DNA from: Eumeta japonica
Lineage: Eukaryota; Arthropoda; Insecta; Lepidoptera; Psychidae
Reading direction: 5' to 3'
DNA: 64,000 nt
NCBI GenBank assembly: GCA_005406025.1
Contig: BGZK01001020.1
Span: 1-64,000 of the forward strand
Shown here piece by piece: positions 24,535 to 36,544 of the stretch; positions within the stretch are counted from its first letter, which is position 1, and every line of letters starts with the position of its first letter. Below the pieces are notes generated by a model. That model saw nothing but the letters and a program-made list of their open reading frames with translations. It did not search any database and had not been told where the DNA came from. Both the position numbers and the translations under genes were made by a program.

Positions 24535-25580
24535 ATATATACACACGCTTTTTTGTTCAACGATTTGTCTCTATTTTGTAGGTAGTAACATAATCCCATT
24601 GCTGTAGAAATTTCGGAACTTCTGATTAAAAAACTGCGATAAGTAGTGTTGACAATTCTCTCTTGATGTTGACCTAGCACTACCTAAAGAATTCTGAAGA
24701 GACCGAAACAGGGCTGTATGGTGGATGTATTAACACTTCCCAACCAAACTCTCTCAATATTTGGTGGCTAAGGATGTGTTGGTCTGGCATTATCATGGCG
24801 AAAAACCACAGCCTTTCTGTTGATCAATTCCGGCCGTTTCGTTTATACTTCTTGCTTGAGTCTCATCAGCTGTTGGCAGTAGAGATCCGAATTGATGGTT
24901 TTGCCCGGCGGTAAAAGCTCATAATGAGTAGTGCCCTTCCAATTCCACCGTACTCAGCATCAACTTATTACGAGTTGATACGAGTTTCCCTATAGTTCGT
25001 GGAGTATTCTGTTGTCGTAGTGATCCATTTTTCATCACAAGTGATCAATCTTTTCAAAAACGATTCGGTTTCTTTACGTTTCAATAGAGAATCGCAAATT
25101 AGTAGACGATTCATCAGATTTCTTTCAGTGAGTTCGTGTGGAACCCAAGTATCGAGCTTTTTAATGTATCCAGCTTTTTTCAATTGAGTCAAAACTGTTT
25201 TATGGTCAATCCCCAGCTCTTCAGCTACGTAGCAAGAACTAATATGCCGATCTTGCTTTACTTTTTTCAAAATGACATCGACTTTATCCGTAACAGGTCG
25301 ACCAGAGCGAGGTTCATCTTTGACATCAAAATTACCGGACTGAGAGCGCTTCAACCGGTTTTGTGCTACTCTTACCGACACTGCATTAGCTCCATAAACG
25401 TCACAAATTCTTTCGCAGCTCGTGTCGCATTTTTCTCTTTTGTGTGATAAAATCTTCAAAATGTATTCAATTTCTACGTTCAATTCACTAATTTTTGTGG
25501 ACAGAAAAACAAGAGGTAAATGACGCGGTACACCGTTTATGCTTCTTATTTGTCCTTTTTTTTAAATGCCACCTATTTAA
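24535..25580 (-). mobile_element. Mariner transposon relic
   Basis: The minus-strand frame starts at 25483. It keeps an N-terminal DNA-binding region, 'WVPHEL' (113-118) and the first catalytic Asp in 'ITCDEKW' (D150), then breaks. Continuing beyond the stop in shifted frames, 'ELLPPGKTINSDLYCQQL', 'HDNARPT' and 'CQHYLSQFF' mark the rest of a mariner transposase to about 24545. Premature stops and frameshifts make it inactive. The strings resemble the mellifera/mori-type mariners. A TIR remnant near 25575 is weak. Confidence 0.85.
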
Positions 25581-26711
25581 TGGTATCAAAACTAACCAGA
25601 TACAAACAGAACAACCAAAGAGATTTTACCGCACCTTTTTTATTTATAAAATACAGAAAAACTTTTTCTTCGATCTAATAATATGTTGCCACAAAAGATA
25701 TCGTTCCATACTCTAATTAAGGCCAAGTGCAATGCCAAACGCAACGCGTCACGCCCCACACTGTTTTGTGAGAAGGAGAATCGACTTAAAGCGGCAGAGT
25801 AAGGAAGATGGATTGTCATTTAGTTACGCAGAACTTTTTGTCGTAAGCGACATTTTGGTTTTTTATTTATAATGAGAAAACTATTTATTATAAACAAACA
25901 TGCTTAAGGCCAACCCTGTATAATTATATTTTACTAATAATGTTTAAATTTTGTTTTTATCGTTTGTCCTGTTAGAAATTTATTGGTATTAGTGTTTTAA
26001 GTGAACGTACTTTAGTATTTTTTATCATAAAGAACGTGCTGTGTATTTAAGCTTTCCCTACGGTAGAACTCAGAACATATTTTGTATACTTAGAATTTTT
26101 TTTTGAGTTTGCTAGATATAACAGTTTTCTAGAAATATTCGTTTAAAGGTACCCATAATCAAAGCATACTTGGCCTTAAATAGGATATGGCTTTGTATTT
26201 ATTTCAAAAATGTTATGTTACACTTTCACGTAAAGATAAACCTAGGACACAAATGTAGGCATTCTTTAGAATCTAAATTAAAATTCAAAATATCTTTGTT
26301 TCGTAGATTACAAAATAACACTTGAAATACGTCATAATTTTTTGTGAATTTACACTTTACCGCTCGCTCTGAAGGCAGTTTTCTCCCTCAAGAAGAACGA
26401 GCAAGAAACTTAAGGGTAGCTCTTCTCTTATTTGCTCGTGCACAACCCAAACAAATACGGGACCATTAAGAATGAAACAGCCCGGTAGGAAGTCGAGCCG
26501 CTTAGGCCCATGGATATTTGTCTTCTAAATATTCAGAAATTGTATAACACCTTTTCTACCGAGTGATTGTTTAATAACACCCTTAAATTTATATAGGGGT
26601 AAATCTTGTATATCTACAGGAACCTTATTGAACACGCGCACACAGAGCCCTCTAAATGAATTTGTGACTTACTTAGTCGACTAACATGTGAAATCAGTTT
26701 ATTTTTTGACT

Positions 26712-26985
26712 GCCTGATTGGCGCAGTGGTAGTGACCCTACCTGTCGCGTTGAGGTCGTGGGTTTGATTCCCGCACAAGACAAACATTTATTTATTTGAT
26801 TAAAAATTAATGTTTGTCTTGAGTCTGGGTGTGTCTATGTATTATACGTATATATTTACAAAAAAAGTATGTATGTATTATATCAACTGCCTGGTACCCA
26901 TAGTACAAGCCTCGTTGCTTAGTTTGGGACCAGACGGTGCTGTGTATATATGTCCGAAGATATTATTATTTATTTATATTTTTAT
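26712..26985 (+). mobile_element. tRNA-derived SINE
   Basis: Box A-like 'tggcgcagtggtagtgac' and box B 'ggtttgattcc' at 26761-26771 form the tRNA-like head. The body has 'tgcctggtacccatagtaca', 'gtttgggaccagacggtgct' and an ATTT-rich tail. The layout matches lepidopteran Metulj-type SINEs (known family; assignment by memory). Confidence 0.8.
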
Positions 26986-27428
26986 TTCTGGTATCAAGTT
27001 TAAGTCGACTACTATTTCTTTTAAACATTTCTGAATATTTTTTTACATATAATATATTTTAATAAATGAATCGAGATGCCAGGGTTAGGATTCCAATTTC
27101 CTTAAACTTATTTCTGAGAGATGCACGAGGTTCGAGCTCATAAATCGCGCGAGCGACCCGCTTCTGGCTTCTAGAGTTAAAATCATTAGACGTCCTACCA
27201 CAATTACAGGTCCCACGCCTAATAAACAAGCAAGTACAGTGGGGTGATTTAAATCTAACAACATCTTAAGGACTTAGGAGAGGTATAGTCATTAAAAAAA
27301 ATATCTAATTGTACTCTTAGTATACAAATTTGCGTACATATACGTACGTTGTAGTGAGTAGGTTGAGTAGGTAGCACGCGATGCGTCCGGCCTTCGTGGC
27401 GAGCGGCGCGAATGTTGATTGCGTGTAA

Positions 27429-27495
27429 AATAATTGAAATGTAGTTGAATTCGCGAATGCGAATAATTGAAATGCCATTGAATTCGCGAAAATAA
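27429..27495. repeat. Two-unit tandem repeat
   Basis: Two adjacent units of about 33 bp built on 'aataattgaaatg' and 'ttgaattcgcgaa'. They sit within a 137-residue minus-strand open frame (27255-27668) of repetitive composition. Confidence 0.7.
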
Positions 27496-28847
27496 CAGTC
27501 GAGAGAGAGAGTTGAGCGCTGCTCGTGTTGGGCGATGGACCTCAAGTGTGACAGGAACCGAAGGAATTCGATGTTGTTGTAATATCGAAGTGAACTCATA
27601 TCAATTCCTTGAATATATCTTGAATAAACACAGTTTGTGCCGCTGTCGCTGTTTAATCCCTCATCCACATCACCGAAAACTCTTCTGCCGTATCTTAAAA
27701 CATGATATATACATATATTTGTAATTGAAGATGTAAAAAGAAACGTTGATCTATGATGATACTTCCTAGTCAGAGCGACATTTAAATACGCAATTTTATG
27801 TTATCGGTTTAAATGCTTGAAATCATGGAGGCGTGCAAATATAGCAAAACCACAGATTTTTTTTATGGTTCGAAAACGTCGTCATTCCGCGTCTAGTCGG
27901 AGCGCTATGTCTCCGTAAAGGCGTAGTGTATTAAATATATGTAAGTGTTTATATATCTGTGGATACGAGATGATATCTCTTGTCTGTTCGTCGCGGCGTA
28001 CGTGCACACGCAACGCCCTCTGTTGTCCATTGTACAGAATAACAATGACAATATAAACCGAGGCAATTTAATCTCGCGACAGCACTGATTCATAATTGCC
28101 TATACGCAGTCCCGCCATGATGAAAATCCTATGTTGCCATGCGTCCCATTCCGGCCGGCATCGTCTCGGGTATTTGTTTTTTACAATTTTTTTTTTTTCC
28201 AAAATTGGGAAAAAACCTCGAGGGCCGCTTTTATCAAACCAAAATTATACAGAATCGCAATCTTACAAAAACAACAGTCTTACAGTTTACGTTTAACGAG
28301 TTGATTTTTTTTGTTTCAATGCGACCTAAGCTGACTAAAGGTAACCTGGCCTAACTTAGTTTAGCTTTAACTGACCAGGCCCGGCTTGGGTTCGGCTGGA
28401 CTCAACGTACCTAACCAACTATAAATGTGTATCAGTTGCTAAATATAAAACAAGCAACGAATTAGTAGTATAGCAATATGGCCAATTCAAAGAAAGGAAT
28501 TGTGCTAATCTAGAAAAAAAAATTAAATTTAATATATTAATTTAAAAAACATATATGCATAAGGCATTTAATGATAATTAGATTAGATATAGTAGGTAAG
28601 AAAATAATGAAAAGAATTAATTTAAAAAAATGTATAAAAAAGAAATAATATACAAAAAGAAAGAGATAAAAAGAGAAAATAGCATGACTGTACATTTAAT
28701 CCCATACCTGCCAATGTCTGAATGAAAGGCTGCATCAAAGATGTTACGTACCTGAGAAATAGCATAAAAGGTCTGTCGCCAACAGGTGAGGAATCAAAAA
28801 AGAAATCTGACCTGACCAACTTAACCAATTCTTTCTCCTTGTTCCAG

Positions 28848-28964
28848 TCACGCTACCAGAAGATGCGACATCTGGCGGCGGCCGGTTCACCATCGGCCCG
28901 GTGCCGGAGCGGGACTGGGAGATGGTGCCCCCGGACGGCCAGTGGGGATGGTTCGTCCTGATAG
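28848..28964 (+). CDS. MCT exon 2 (N-terminal tail to start of helix 1)
   Basis: The acceptor is 'ctccttgttccag|tc' and the donor 'atag|gtgaga'. It completes Val54 and encodes residues 55-92 in phase 1. It contains a glycine-rich linker (GGG at 63-65), then 'VPPDGQWGWFVLIG', the conserved MCT stretch at the membrane entry of helix 1 (known family pattern: Asp/Glu-Gly-x-Trp/Phe-Gly-Trp). This motif makes the exon near certain. Its 117 nt are multiple-of-three, so skipping it would keep frame but remove the motif. Confidence 0.95.
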
Positions 28965-29965
28965 GTGAGACACAAAACTTTACGACCGACGGCAACGCGC
29001 TATAGAGTTCGGGGGATTCCCCGGGAGCAGTCTTACATAGCCAGGGTATTGTCCCAAAACAGTCGCAGACGTTTTAATGTGTAACCATTAAGATGATATT
29101 AATACAATAGCTATTAATTCTTGCTAATTTTTTTTTTTTAATTAACAAGAAAAACCATTCACCAAAAAATCGGTCTAAACTGACTTAAAACTAACGTTAC
29201 AAGTCCGGACCATAGCCAAACATGAATAGAAAAAAAAAGACACCTCTTTAAACCATAGATTGATATTACTATAAACAAATAATATTTCAGCTGTCTTTTA
29301 GTGCATGTTACAATAATGAGCAGAATGATTTATGAAGATTCTAAGACTCTTCAGTTTAGTATAATCCGTATTTTTAAAGGCAATTAGACGAATATACAGG
29401 CGTACCGCTGGTTGTACCAAAAATTAAAATGTAATTTTTAAAGGTTTGACAGATGATGTATGGATTATGTCAAATCTTACGGTTTACGATTATCTTCTAA
29501 CTTTTTGTACTATCCGCTGTCAAATTTTCAAAAATGACGCGCAATACGACCACACATACTCCAAAATCGAGATACAAATGGTGAATATTTTTTATTGGTA
29601 CAACTTTTTTGATGGTAACTCTGTCACTTTTTGAAATAAAAGACTTTTGGGTTGTTTTGTGGTGGACTGTATTTAATTTCTTTCTGTATTTAATTTTTTA
29701 TAATTTCAAATTCAACCTTTGTGTACAATAACGCTATGGCGGGCGATGCAACAAGTATTTTTAAAATCATAGAGTAAAGGACAGTGTTACCATTATAATT
29801 ACGTTTGCGAAATGGCGCAAAATTTTAATTTGATAAATCTTTTTTTGAAATTTCATAATCTAAAACTCTATTGAAATTTTTTTATTTTAGAGGTTAATGA
29901 CCGCGATGAGGCGTGCACTTTTGGATTTTCCAAATTTTTCGAAAATACGCTTACACATAGTACGG

Positions 29966-32148
29966 GATCCGGCTGCTAAATTAGTACATTAATAATTTAG
30001 ATTATCAAGAGTTATTTTTTAAGTATTTTACAACTAGGAAAAGTCATTTTCATCAGGTGCCAACTAAAATTGCCCGCCAGTATTATTAATTAAAATATTA
30101 TTAATTGACTTTTAGATAAATATTTCGTTTACATCTTAGGGAATAAAACTTACACCACTACACAACAGTGTATTCAAAGATCTGAAAACTTACAGTTGCC
30201 GTCGACCGCTTAGCCGCAACCTATACGCAGCCAGGTGTGAACAGGTATAATTTTGTTTAAAATTTTCGTTTATAATGTATACTCATTTCATTTATACCAC
30301 ATTAAAGCTTATTTTTTCTGTATTTAATGACATAAAGCTGCCTATATAAAAAGCCCGCAAGTCAAAGTTTCCTACCCTTAAACATGCTAAGTATTAAAAA
30401 TAGAGTGACAGAGAGTGAGTGCGCGAGGTTACTTGTTAGACAAGGATACTAAATGCCAGCTGAACGTGTTTTTGCGCTATTGCGCATGCTCCGATAAATA
30501 GGGTTTTCAACCAACGACCTAACTAGTAATAAAATGATTCAAATGCTCTAAAATGAAACGAATAAAGCATCAATATTTAACAAAATAATATTTAATTTAT
30601 AAGTAATATTAAATATTATTCAGAAAATAACAATTGCATTAAATATTAAAATAATAATAATCATAAAATGAAAAACTCACAGACATATCTTGCAAAACGT
30701 TAGATTTTTGATTAGTTGTTTTTAAACCACATAACAAAACTTTTACTTTAAAGTAAAAATCTAATTAATTTTATAAATGTGTTATTTTATTTATATTTTC
30801 AATTCAATCGCAGGTGACAAATTATTTACAGTAAATTACAGACAATAATATAATTGAATAGTTATCATAATAAGTTACAAAATAATTATCTGCTTATACA
30901 GAATAAGCAAGAATGTTTTAAAAAAAGAAAAGATTGATTAATTAATTAATTAAAAAATTTTTAGATTTTATTTTTTGCCATTTATTCAGAGTCGGATTCC
31001 AGGCTGCTCTCACTATCATCGCTGCTATCAACTTCGTCACTACATACATCAGAATCTTCTTCGTTATCAGCAGAATCGTCCTGGGAATCACCTAGAATGA
31101 TATTCTCTACCTCTAGAGGTGTTGCATTTCCTAATCGTATAAGGTATGTCAATACCTTCCCTGTTTTGTCTTTCGCAGTCCTTTATAGACGGTTTTAAAT
31201 ATCTATGAAAGACGATATGAACTTCTTTAGCCTTTTTGGCACACAGTTTTATCAAAATTGACTCAGCAAGTTTGCCAAATGTTTGTGGCAGAGTTGCACC
31301 TATTTGATACATATAATAAAATCCATCAATTATTTCTATGTCAACTTTGTCAGGATTTTCTGAGTCAATTTGAGACGTCAATTGTTTGCTTAAAGTTGAC
31401 TTATCAGTTTTCAACATATCTCCTGAACATGAGATGAGAACAGTGCCGGAGGTATCGGTACAAGAGGAAAAGACAAACAGTACCCAATATTAACCTTTTG
31501 TTTTATAGCAATTGCTAGCAGACGTCCAAAAATATCTCGTTACATTTTTATTAAAATTTTATTTCCATTTTTAATTTTTGTATTTTTTTTTACACAGTCA
31601 GATGCAAAATTAAATATTTTTATACGTTTTATTGTCTAACAAATCTTGTAGGGTCTTCAAAACGTTCGGAAAAAAAAATGCACTCGTACTACTCTCTGTC
31701 ACTCTATTTTTAATACTTAGCATGTTTAAGGGTAGGAAACTTTGACTTGCGGGCTTTTTTATATAGGCAGCTTTATGTCATTAAATACAGAAAAAAATAA
31801 GCTTTAATGTGGTATAAATGAAATGAGTATACATTATAAACGAAAATTTTAAACAAAATTATACCTGTTCACACCTGGCTGCGTATAGGTTGCGGCTAAG
31901 CGGTCGACGGCAACTGTAAGTTTTCAGATCTTTTGAATACACTGTTGTGTAGTGGTGTAAGTTTTATTCCCCTAAGATGTAAACGAAATATTTATCTAAA
32001 AGTCAATTAATAATATTTTAATTAATAATACTGGCGGGCAATTTTTAGTTGGCACCTGATGAAAAATGACTTTTCCTAGTTGTAAAAATACTTAAAAAAT
32101 AACTCTTGATAATCTAAATTATTAATGTACTAATTTAGCAGCCGGATC
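29966..32148 (-). mobile_element. 2.2-kb DNA transposon with ~455-bp inverted arms
   Basis: Left arm 29966-30417 and right arm 31691-32148 are near-identical reverse complements (a few single-base indels), both starting 'gatccggctgctaaattag' at the outer edge. The 1.27-kb interior carries a minus-strand reading frame of unrecognised type. No obvious target-site duplication: flanks read 'gtacgg' and 'ttagac'. The close similarity of the arms suggests recent insertion or gene conversion. Confidence 0.85.
30972..31417 (-). pseudogene. Unrecognised reading frame inside the transposon, frameshifted
   Basis: From a Met at 31417 it reads 109 residues, including 'GFYYMYQIGATLPQTFGKLA', 'KEVHIVFHRYLKPSIKDCER' and 'EGIDIPYTI'. 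After a probable frameshift near 31140, another frame continues 'LEVENIILGDSQDDSADNEE' into an Asp/Glu/Ser-rich tail ending in TAA at about 30982. I do not recognise the family. The internal position in a long-armed element suggests a transposon protein remnant. No DDE catalytic triad was identified. Confidence 0.55.
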
Positions 32149-32262
32149 TTAGACTAACAGATTTAAACGACAAAATAATTCAAATCAATTCAAAAAAATT
32201 CAAACTCTGACAAGGTTTGAAAATCCCAACAACCGCTGTTGGTCCGGATGCTAATATAACAT

Positions 32263-32705
32263 ACTAGCTGGGCCGGCGCACGTTGTTCTGCACTTTCTTG
32301 TGGGCGATTTGCTTATATAGTTAATGCCCGCAGTTTACATCAGCATGGACGTAAAATATTTCTTTCTTTCTTTTATAACGACCAATGTGGACTTTAATCC
32401 AGTTTTCGATTTCGATTCCGGTCACACCTTTGATTCTGATCCCGTCCCCACACTCGTTTCCGACCCTAGTCCGATTCTCAGTTTCCGGTGTCGCTTTCGA
32501 TTCTGATCCTGGCCCGTTTCTCGATTCTACTCCGTCCCGCTTTTAATTAAGATTTCGCTACCAATCACAATTCCTATTTTAACGAATTTGAGGGTTAGTA
32601 TCAAAATAAAATATAGCCTATATTACTTGAGAATATCGCATCTTTCTATAAATAAATGAATTTTTAGAATTTATGTAATAGTTTGGTTGAATAATACAAA
32701 TACAC
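32263..32705 (+). repeat. Lepidopteran repeat with internal GATTCC array, copy 1
   Basis: Begins 'actagctgggccggcgcac'. An array of 'gattccggtc'-like words lies at 32390-32575, and the end is 'tagcctatattacttgag...ataatacaaatac'. The same three-part layout recurs at 33466-33985. Confidence 0.6.
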
Positions 32706-33059
32706 GGTCGAAGTCGGGAACGAACCCTAGTAGGCATATCACACAAAACATGAAATATCCTATTCACATTAAATTTTCATTCTATCTTTACACTCATTTT
32801 CGACCTCTCTTTTCTCGGAAATGATAACGCTGTGTCCATCATGAATTCAATCCTACTCCTCGTCCTTGGTTTCGTCTTAATCTAATCCGGTTTTGCTCCC
32901 GATTTTCATTGAAGTTCCACTTTTGAGTCAAGTTCAACAAATCATTCCATCTTTAACAGTTTTTTCCACGCAGAAATCTTAAAAATGAAGCCTAATTAAG
33001 AAAGTACCATAAATCAAATATATCAAATAGATAAATCACAATCATAATTTTGATGCGAT

Positions 33060-33245
33060 ACGATATCGGCTCGCGGTTGCCGTCCGATACATAACGCACT
33101 ATCGCCGTCGTCGTATCGCCGCAAACGTCAACGCCGCGTGATATTTAAACAGGGATTAGGTCACCATCCGTTTATGATCTCGCTTATCTGGGAGTTGATG
33201 GCGTTCGCCGGGCCGGCGCCGCGGCGCTCCGGGCGGGAGATGTGG
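33060..33245. other. CpG-rich island in intron 2
   Basis: About 185 bp rich in CG ('gccgtcgtcgtatcgccgc', 'cgccgggccggcgccgcggc') with a 'cttatct' GATA-type site. No MCT-like coding sequence. Confidence 0.4.
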
Positions 33246-33465
33246 GTCAAGTGCGAGACGGTTTCGGTCGAATGCGTGTTCGCTCAACATCAAAAAAAAA
33301 AGGCGTGTGTCAGATAAAATGTGACGAATTAGAGAGAAGTGCGAAAGCCGGCGCTTTTGGAGTGTTCAAACGAAATCAGGACGAAGGTCGACCCTATGAC
33401 CTAGAGGACCCCAAAATTCTCGTAATTTTCGGCCTCGAAAGTTTGAAATGAATATACATAGTGTA

Positions 33466-33985
33466 TGTATATGTATAGCTTTCGCCCGCTGCTCTGCTTG
33501 CGTGGCCATAGAAGAAACTCCTTTACCTTATACATCGACCGGCCACACTTTCAACCACAATCCCGACAGCTATACCGTTCTGAGTTCTGATTCCGGTTCA
33601 CTTCTTTATTTGTCTCACCCTCAATACTGATAGCGGTCCCGTTTTTAATTCCAGAATCGGTTTCGTTCTAAGCGAATTCCAATTTCGATCTCGCACTCGA
33701 TTCGGGATTCCATTCTCGATTTTGATTTCGGTACTGCCCCTTATTACGATTCCGGTTACGCTCTCAATTCTAATTTTAGTCCCACACCCGGTATCGCCCT
33801 CAGGCCGGTTCTCGATTTCGATCCCATCCAATCTCAACCCTCGATTCTGCTCCACGTTCCTTATAAACGCCTATGTAAAAATTAAAATTACTCCATATTG
33901 CTCGGGGATAATGTAGCTTTTTATCAGTAATAGAGTTTTAAGAATCTGCTTAGTAATTTGGTTCAATGGTATAAATACAAATGAT
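33466..33985 (+). repeat. Lepidopteran repeat with internal GATTCC array, copy 2
   Basis: Begins 'gtatagctttcgcccgctgc'. The array at 33540-33865 repeats words such as 'gattccggttcac' and 'ttctcgatttcgatccc', and the end 'ttggttcaatggtataaata' parallels copy 1. Confidence 0.6.
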
Positions 33986-35225
33986 AGTTTTTCTCCATGT
34001 CTATAAACTTCACTCAGGCGCAAGCGATAAGCTTACAAAGTTTTATCATGACTGTATGAACTGTATGCCAGTACATTAAATACGATTTCGGTTTTTGTTA
34101 TATTAGATATGGATGTCACGTAACAAATAGCTTTGCTCAACAATAAACAGAGCAGTTTATTACTATCGCTCGATGGTCACATAATTTGGATACCGGTTCT
34201 GATCAAGTTAGCATTGCGACGGACTCACCACGGTTTTTACAATATAGCCGCTGGATAACTTTGAAAATGTTAACTAAAAAAAACTGGACAAGTGCAAGCC
34301 GAACTCACGTGTAGAGGAGTCCGGTAGGATGAATGTTATCTACCGTGTTTTTTTTTTTTAAACCGACCGAAACTCGTTTGTGGCGACCACACCGCGAACT
34401 TAAGCTTGTACGCAGAGTGTTGAGAGATTTATCGTGTCATTCTAAGACATTTCTTGTAAGTTTTCCTGTGATCTGAGTGGAGTATGCGTTATTTTTTCGT
34501 ATTTTTTTATTTCAAAATTTTAAGTTCAGTAGTTCCGGAGATATTGGTCGGTTCTCATCTATGTCTTATACAAAATAGTTTATTTTACAATAAATAATTG
34601 TATAATAAAAAAATACAGGAGACCCTCACGCCGTTCGTATTTACACCGAATTTTCGACTTAATCGATTCGGTAGAATCGAACCAAATCAGCTGTCACAGA
34701 AGGTCAAACAGACCCACGATTGCTCCTCTAAGATTTTCTTCGTTTTTTCGTGTCATTCGTACCTACGGAACTCTAAAAATTCTTCGCAAGCAAGGCGAAT
34801 ATTCGTGGCCAATGCCACGTTAAATGATATTTGTTTACGATATTGCCGGATTCTCTCGAAAGCGGCTTTACGTTTTCGAGCTATTGTATACATTTTCGAG
34901 CTCCGTTGTGTATAGGTCGCTTTATTATTTTATGCGAAACGCATTAATTATTCATTGAAATCTAAACTTTCGTAATTCGCATACTTTTAATAAATATGAG
35001 CGTAATTTAAGGTAACATACTATTAAAGGAACAAATTACTTTTTATGTTTTTTCTTCTCTTTTTTTTGGGTTTTTCCGGAACTGGAATTTGCGATGAGAT
35101 CGTAATTTTAATTACAAATCAGCAAGAGAATAGTTAAAAAAAATGCCACTTTTATTTTAATGGGTTGTGGTGATATTTCACTGCTAACTCGATAGACCTC
35201 TATTAACTGCTATGTCGTCACAAAC

Positions 35226-35340
35226 ATTTTTTTATAGCGTATTAGAGGGGCAAACGAGCAGGCGAGTTGTCAAAGTCGTCAGTCTCATAACGGTTGTTCG
35301 GGCTAGAATCCGTTCAAAGGCGGACTTGGAAGGAGAATAT
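35226..35340 (+). repeat. 'ggcaaacgagc' lepidopteran repeat, diverged
   Basis: 'gaggggcaaacgagcaggcg' head, then diverged body to 'aaggcggacttggaaggaga'. Confidence 0.6.
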
Positions 35341-35508
35341 TCATTTTAGAAGTGACTCTTTGTTAAATGTCAGTTTTTTGTCAGATGTTTTGTTAAATGA
35401 CGAGGCCCTAAACCTTAAAATTGGCGAATGTACGAAAATGACAATCTCAACGTAAACCCGTTTAAAACTGACAGACAGTGTTCTTTTCTTAACGCGCGGT
35501 TTTTTTTT

Positions 35509-35880
35509 TAGGGTTCCGAGCCAAAATGGCAAAAAGAGGAACCTTTATAGTTTCGTCATTTCCGTCCGTATGTCACAAGCATTTTATTCAAAAACTACAA
35601 GACGTATATTAATGAAATTTGTAGTGTAGATGTCTTGTATAAACCGCTACTTATTTTGGTGGTTAAATAACAAAAATACGTACTTCTAGGGGGGGGGCAC
35701 TCCATATTTGTAACAGAAGCTGTAAAAATTATTTTTCATTAAACATGAACGAGTGCCATATATTTCGACAGATTTTTAAAAACACCAAGGTTTCTAAGCA
35801 ACTTTTCTGATTACGTGAATAAAACTATGAAAATAATCGCTCCGAAATTCACAAAAATTGTCCCCCCTTTTTATTTTCTA
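35509..35880 (+). repeat. Dispersed repeat with 'gggttccg' terminal hairpin, copy 3 (truncated)
   Basis: Matches the first half of 16782-17545 ('attcaaaaactacaagacgt', 'aataatcgctccgaaatt'), then stops abruptly at the LINE fragment. Confidence 0.75.
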
Positions 35881-36544
35881 AACATTGGACATTTACTGAA
35901 TGAGGAAGATAATGTGATAGGACACTGGAAGGATTATTTCGTAAGAGTTTTTGTATGTGAGGACACAGTTGCATATGACAATGTTACTGCAGCCAACTAT
36001 ATGATTGATGGTGGAAACTAAAGTGAAATTAGGATGGATGGAATTATGAAAGCAATAGAACGTATGGAAATTGGAAAAGCTGCCGATTTGATAGTTTCGT
36101 CTGAGATGTTGAGGGGCGGTGGGGGTACAGTGGCGAACCTCCCGTACCAGCTCTTAAACAAATGCTGGAAAAGCTATAAGGTACCTAATGACTGGTGTAA
36201 AGCAGTCATTGTACCCCAATATAAAAGGAAAGGCTCACGGCAGGTTTGCACAAATTACCGCCCTATAAGCCTCCTCAGCGTCGTTGGCAAACTGTGTGCG
36301 AAAATCATTACCGAAAGAGTTAACAATGAGAATGAAAACAATATTTGGGACGTACAAGCCATATTTCGAAAAGGGATGAGATGTGTGGACCAAATTTTTT
36401 CTCTGCGAAACATTGTAGAAAAGTATTTGGCCAGCGGCCAAAAGTTTTTGTTTTGTATTTTCGTAAATCTGAAAAAAAGCTTATGATAGAGCGAAAAGAA
36501 ATGATATGTGGAGAACGCCATTCATGCATGGTTTAATACAGGCA
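35880..36544 (+). pseudogene. LINE reverse-transcriptase fragment (central RT domain)
   Basis: The frame includes 'LLNEEDNVIGHWKDYF', then a stop near 36020, then from 36034 a 150-residue stretch with 'WCKAVIVPQYKRKGSRQVC', the RT motif 'NYRPISLLSVVGKL' and 'WDVQAIFRKGM'. A one-base insertion in the A-run near 36476 ends the frame just before 'KAYDRAKRND'. Known family: non-LTR retrotransposon RT, probably the same lineage as 7085-7675. It is inactive and ends at the foldback element. Confidence 0.85.

Larger units (their letters stand above)
16362..28847 (+). other. MCT intron 1
   Basis: A 12.5-kb intron with donor 'gtatgc' and acceptor 'ttccag'. It is filled with repeats listed separately and AT-rich sequence. 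No additional coding exon with MCT-like sequence was seen. Confidence 0.75.

Noticed and set aside
26712..26785. Possible tRNA gene
   Set aside because: Box A and B are present but no acceptor stem or cloverleaf; the tail identifies a SINE.
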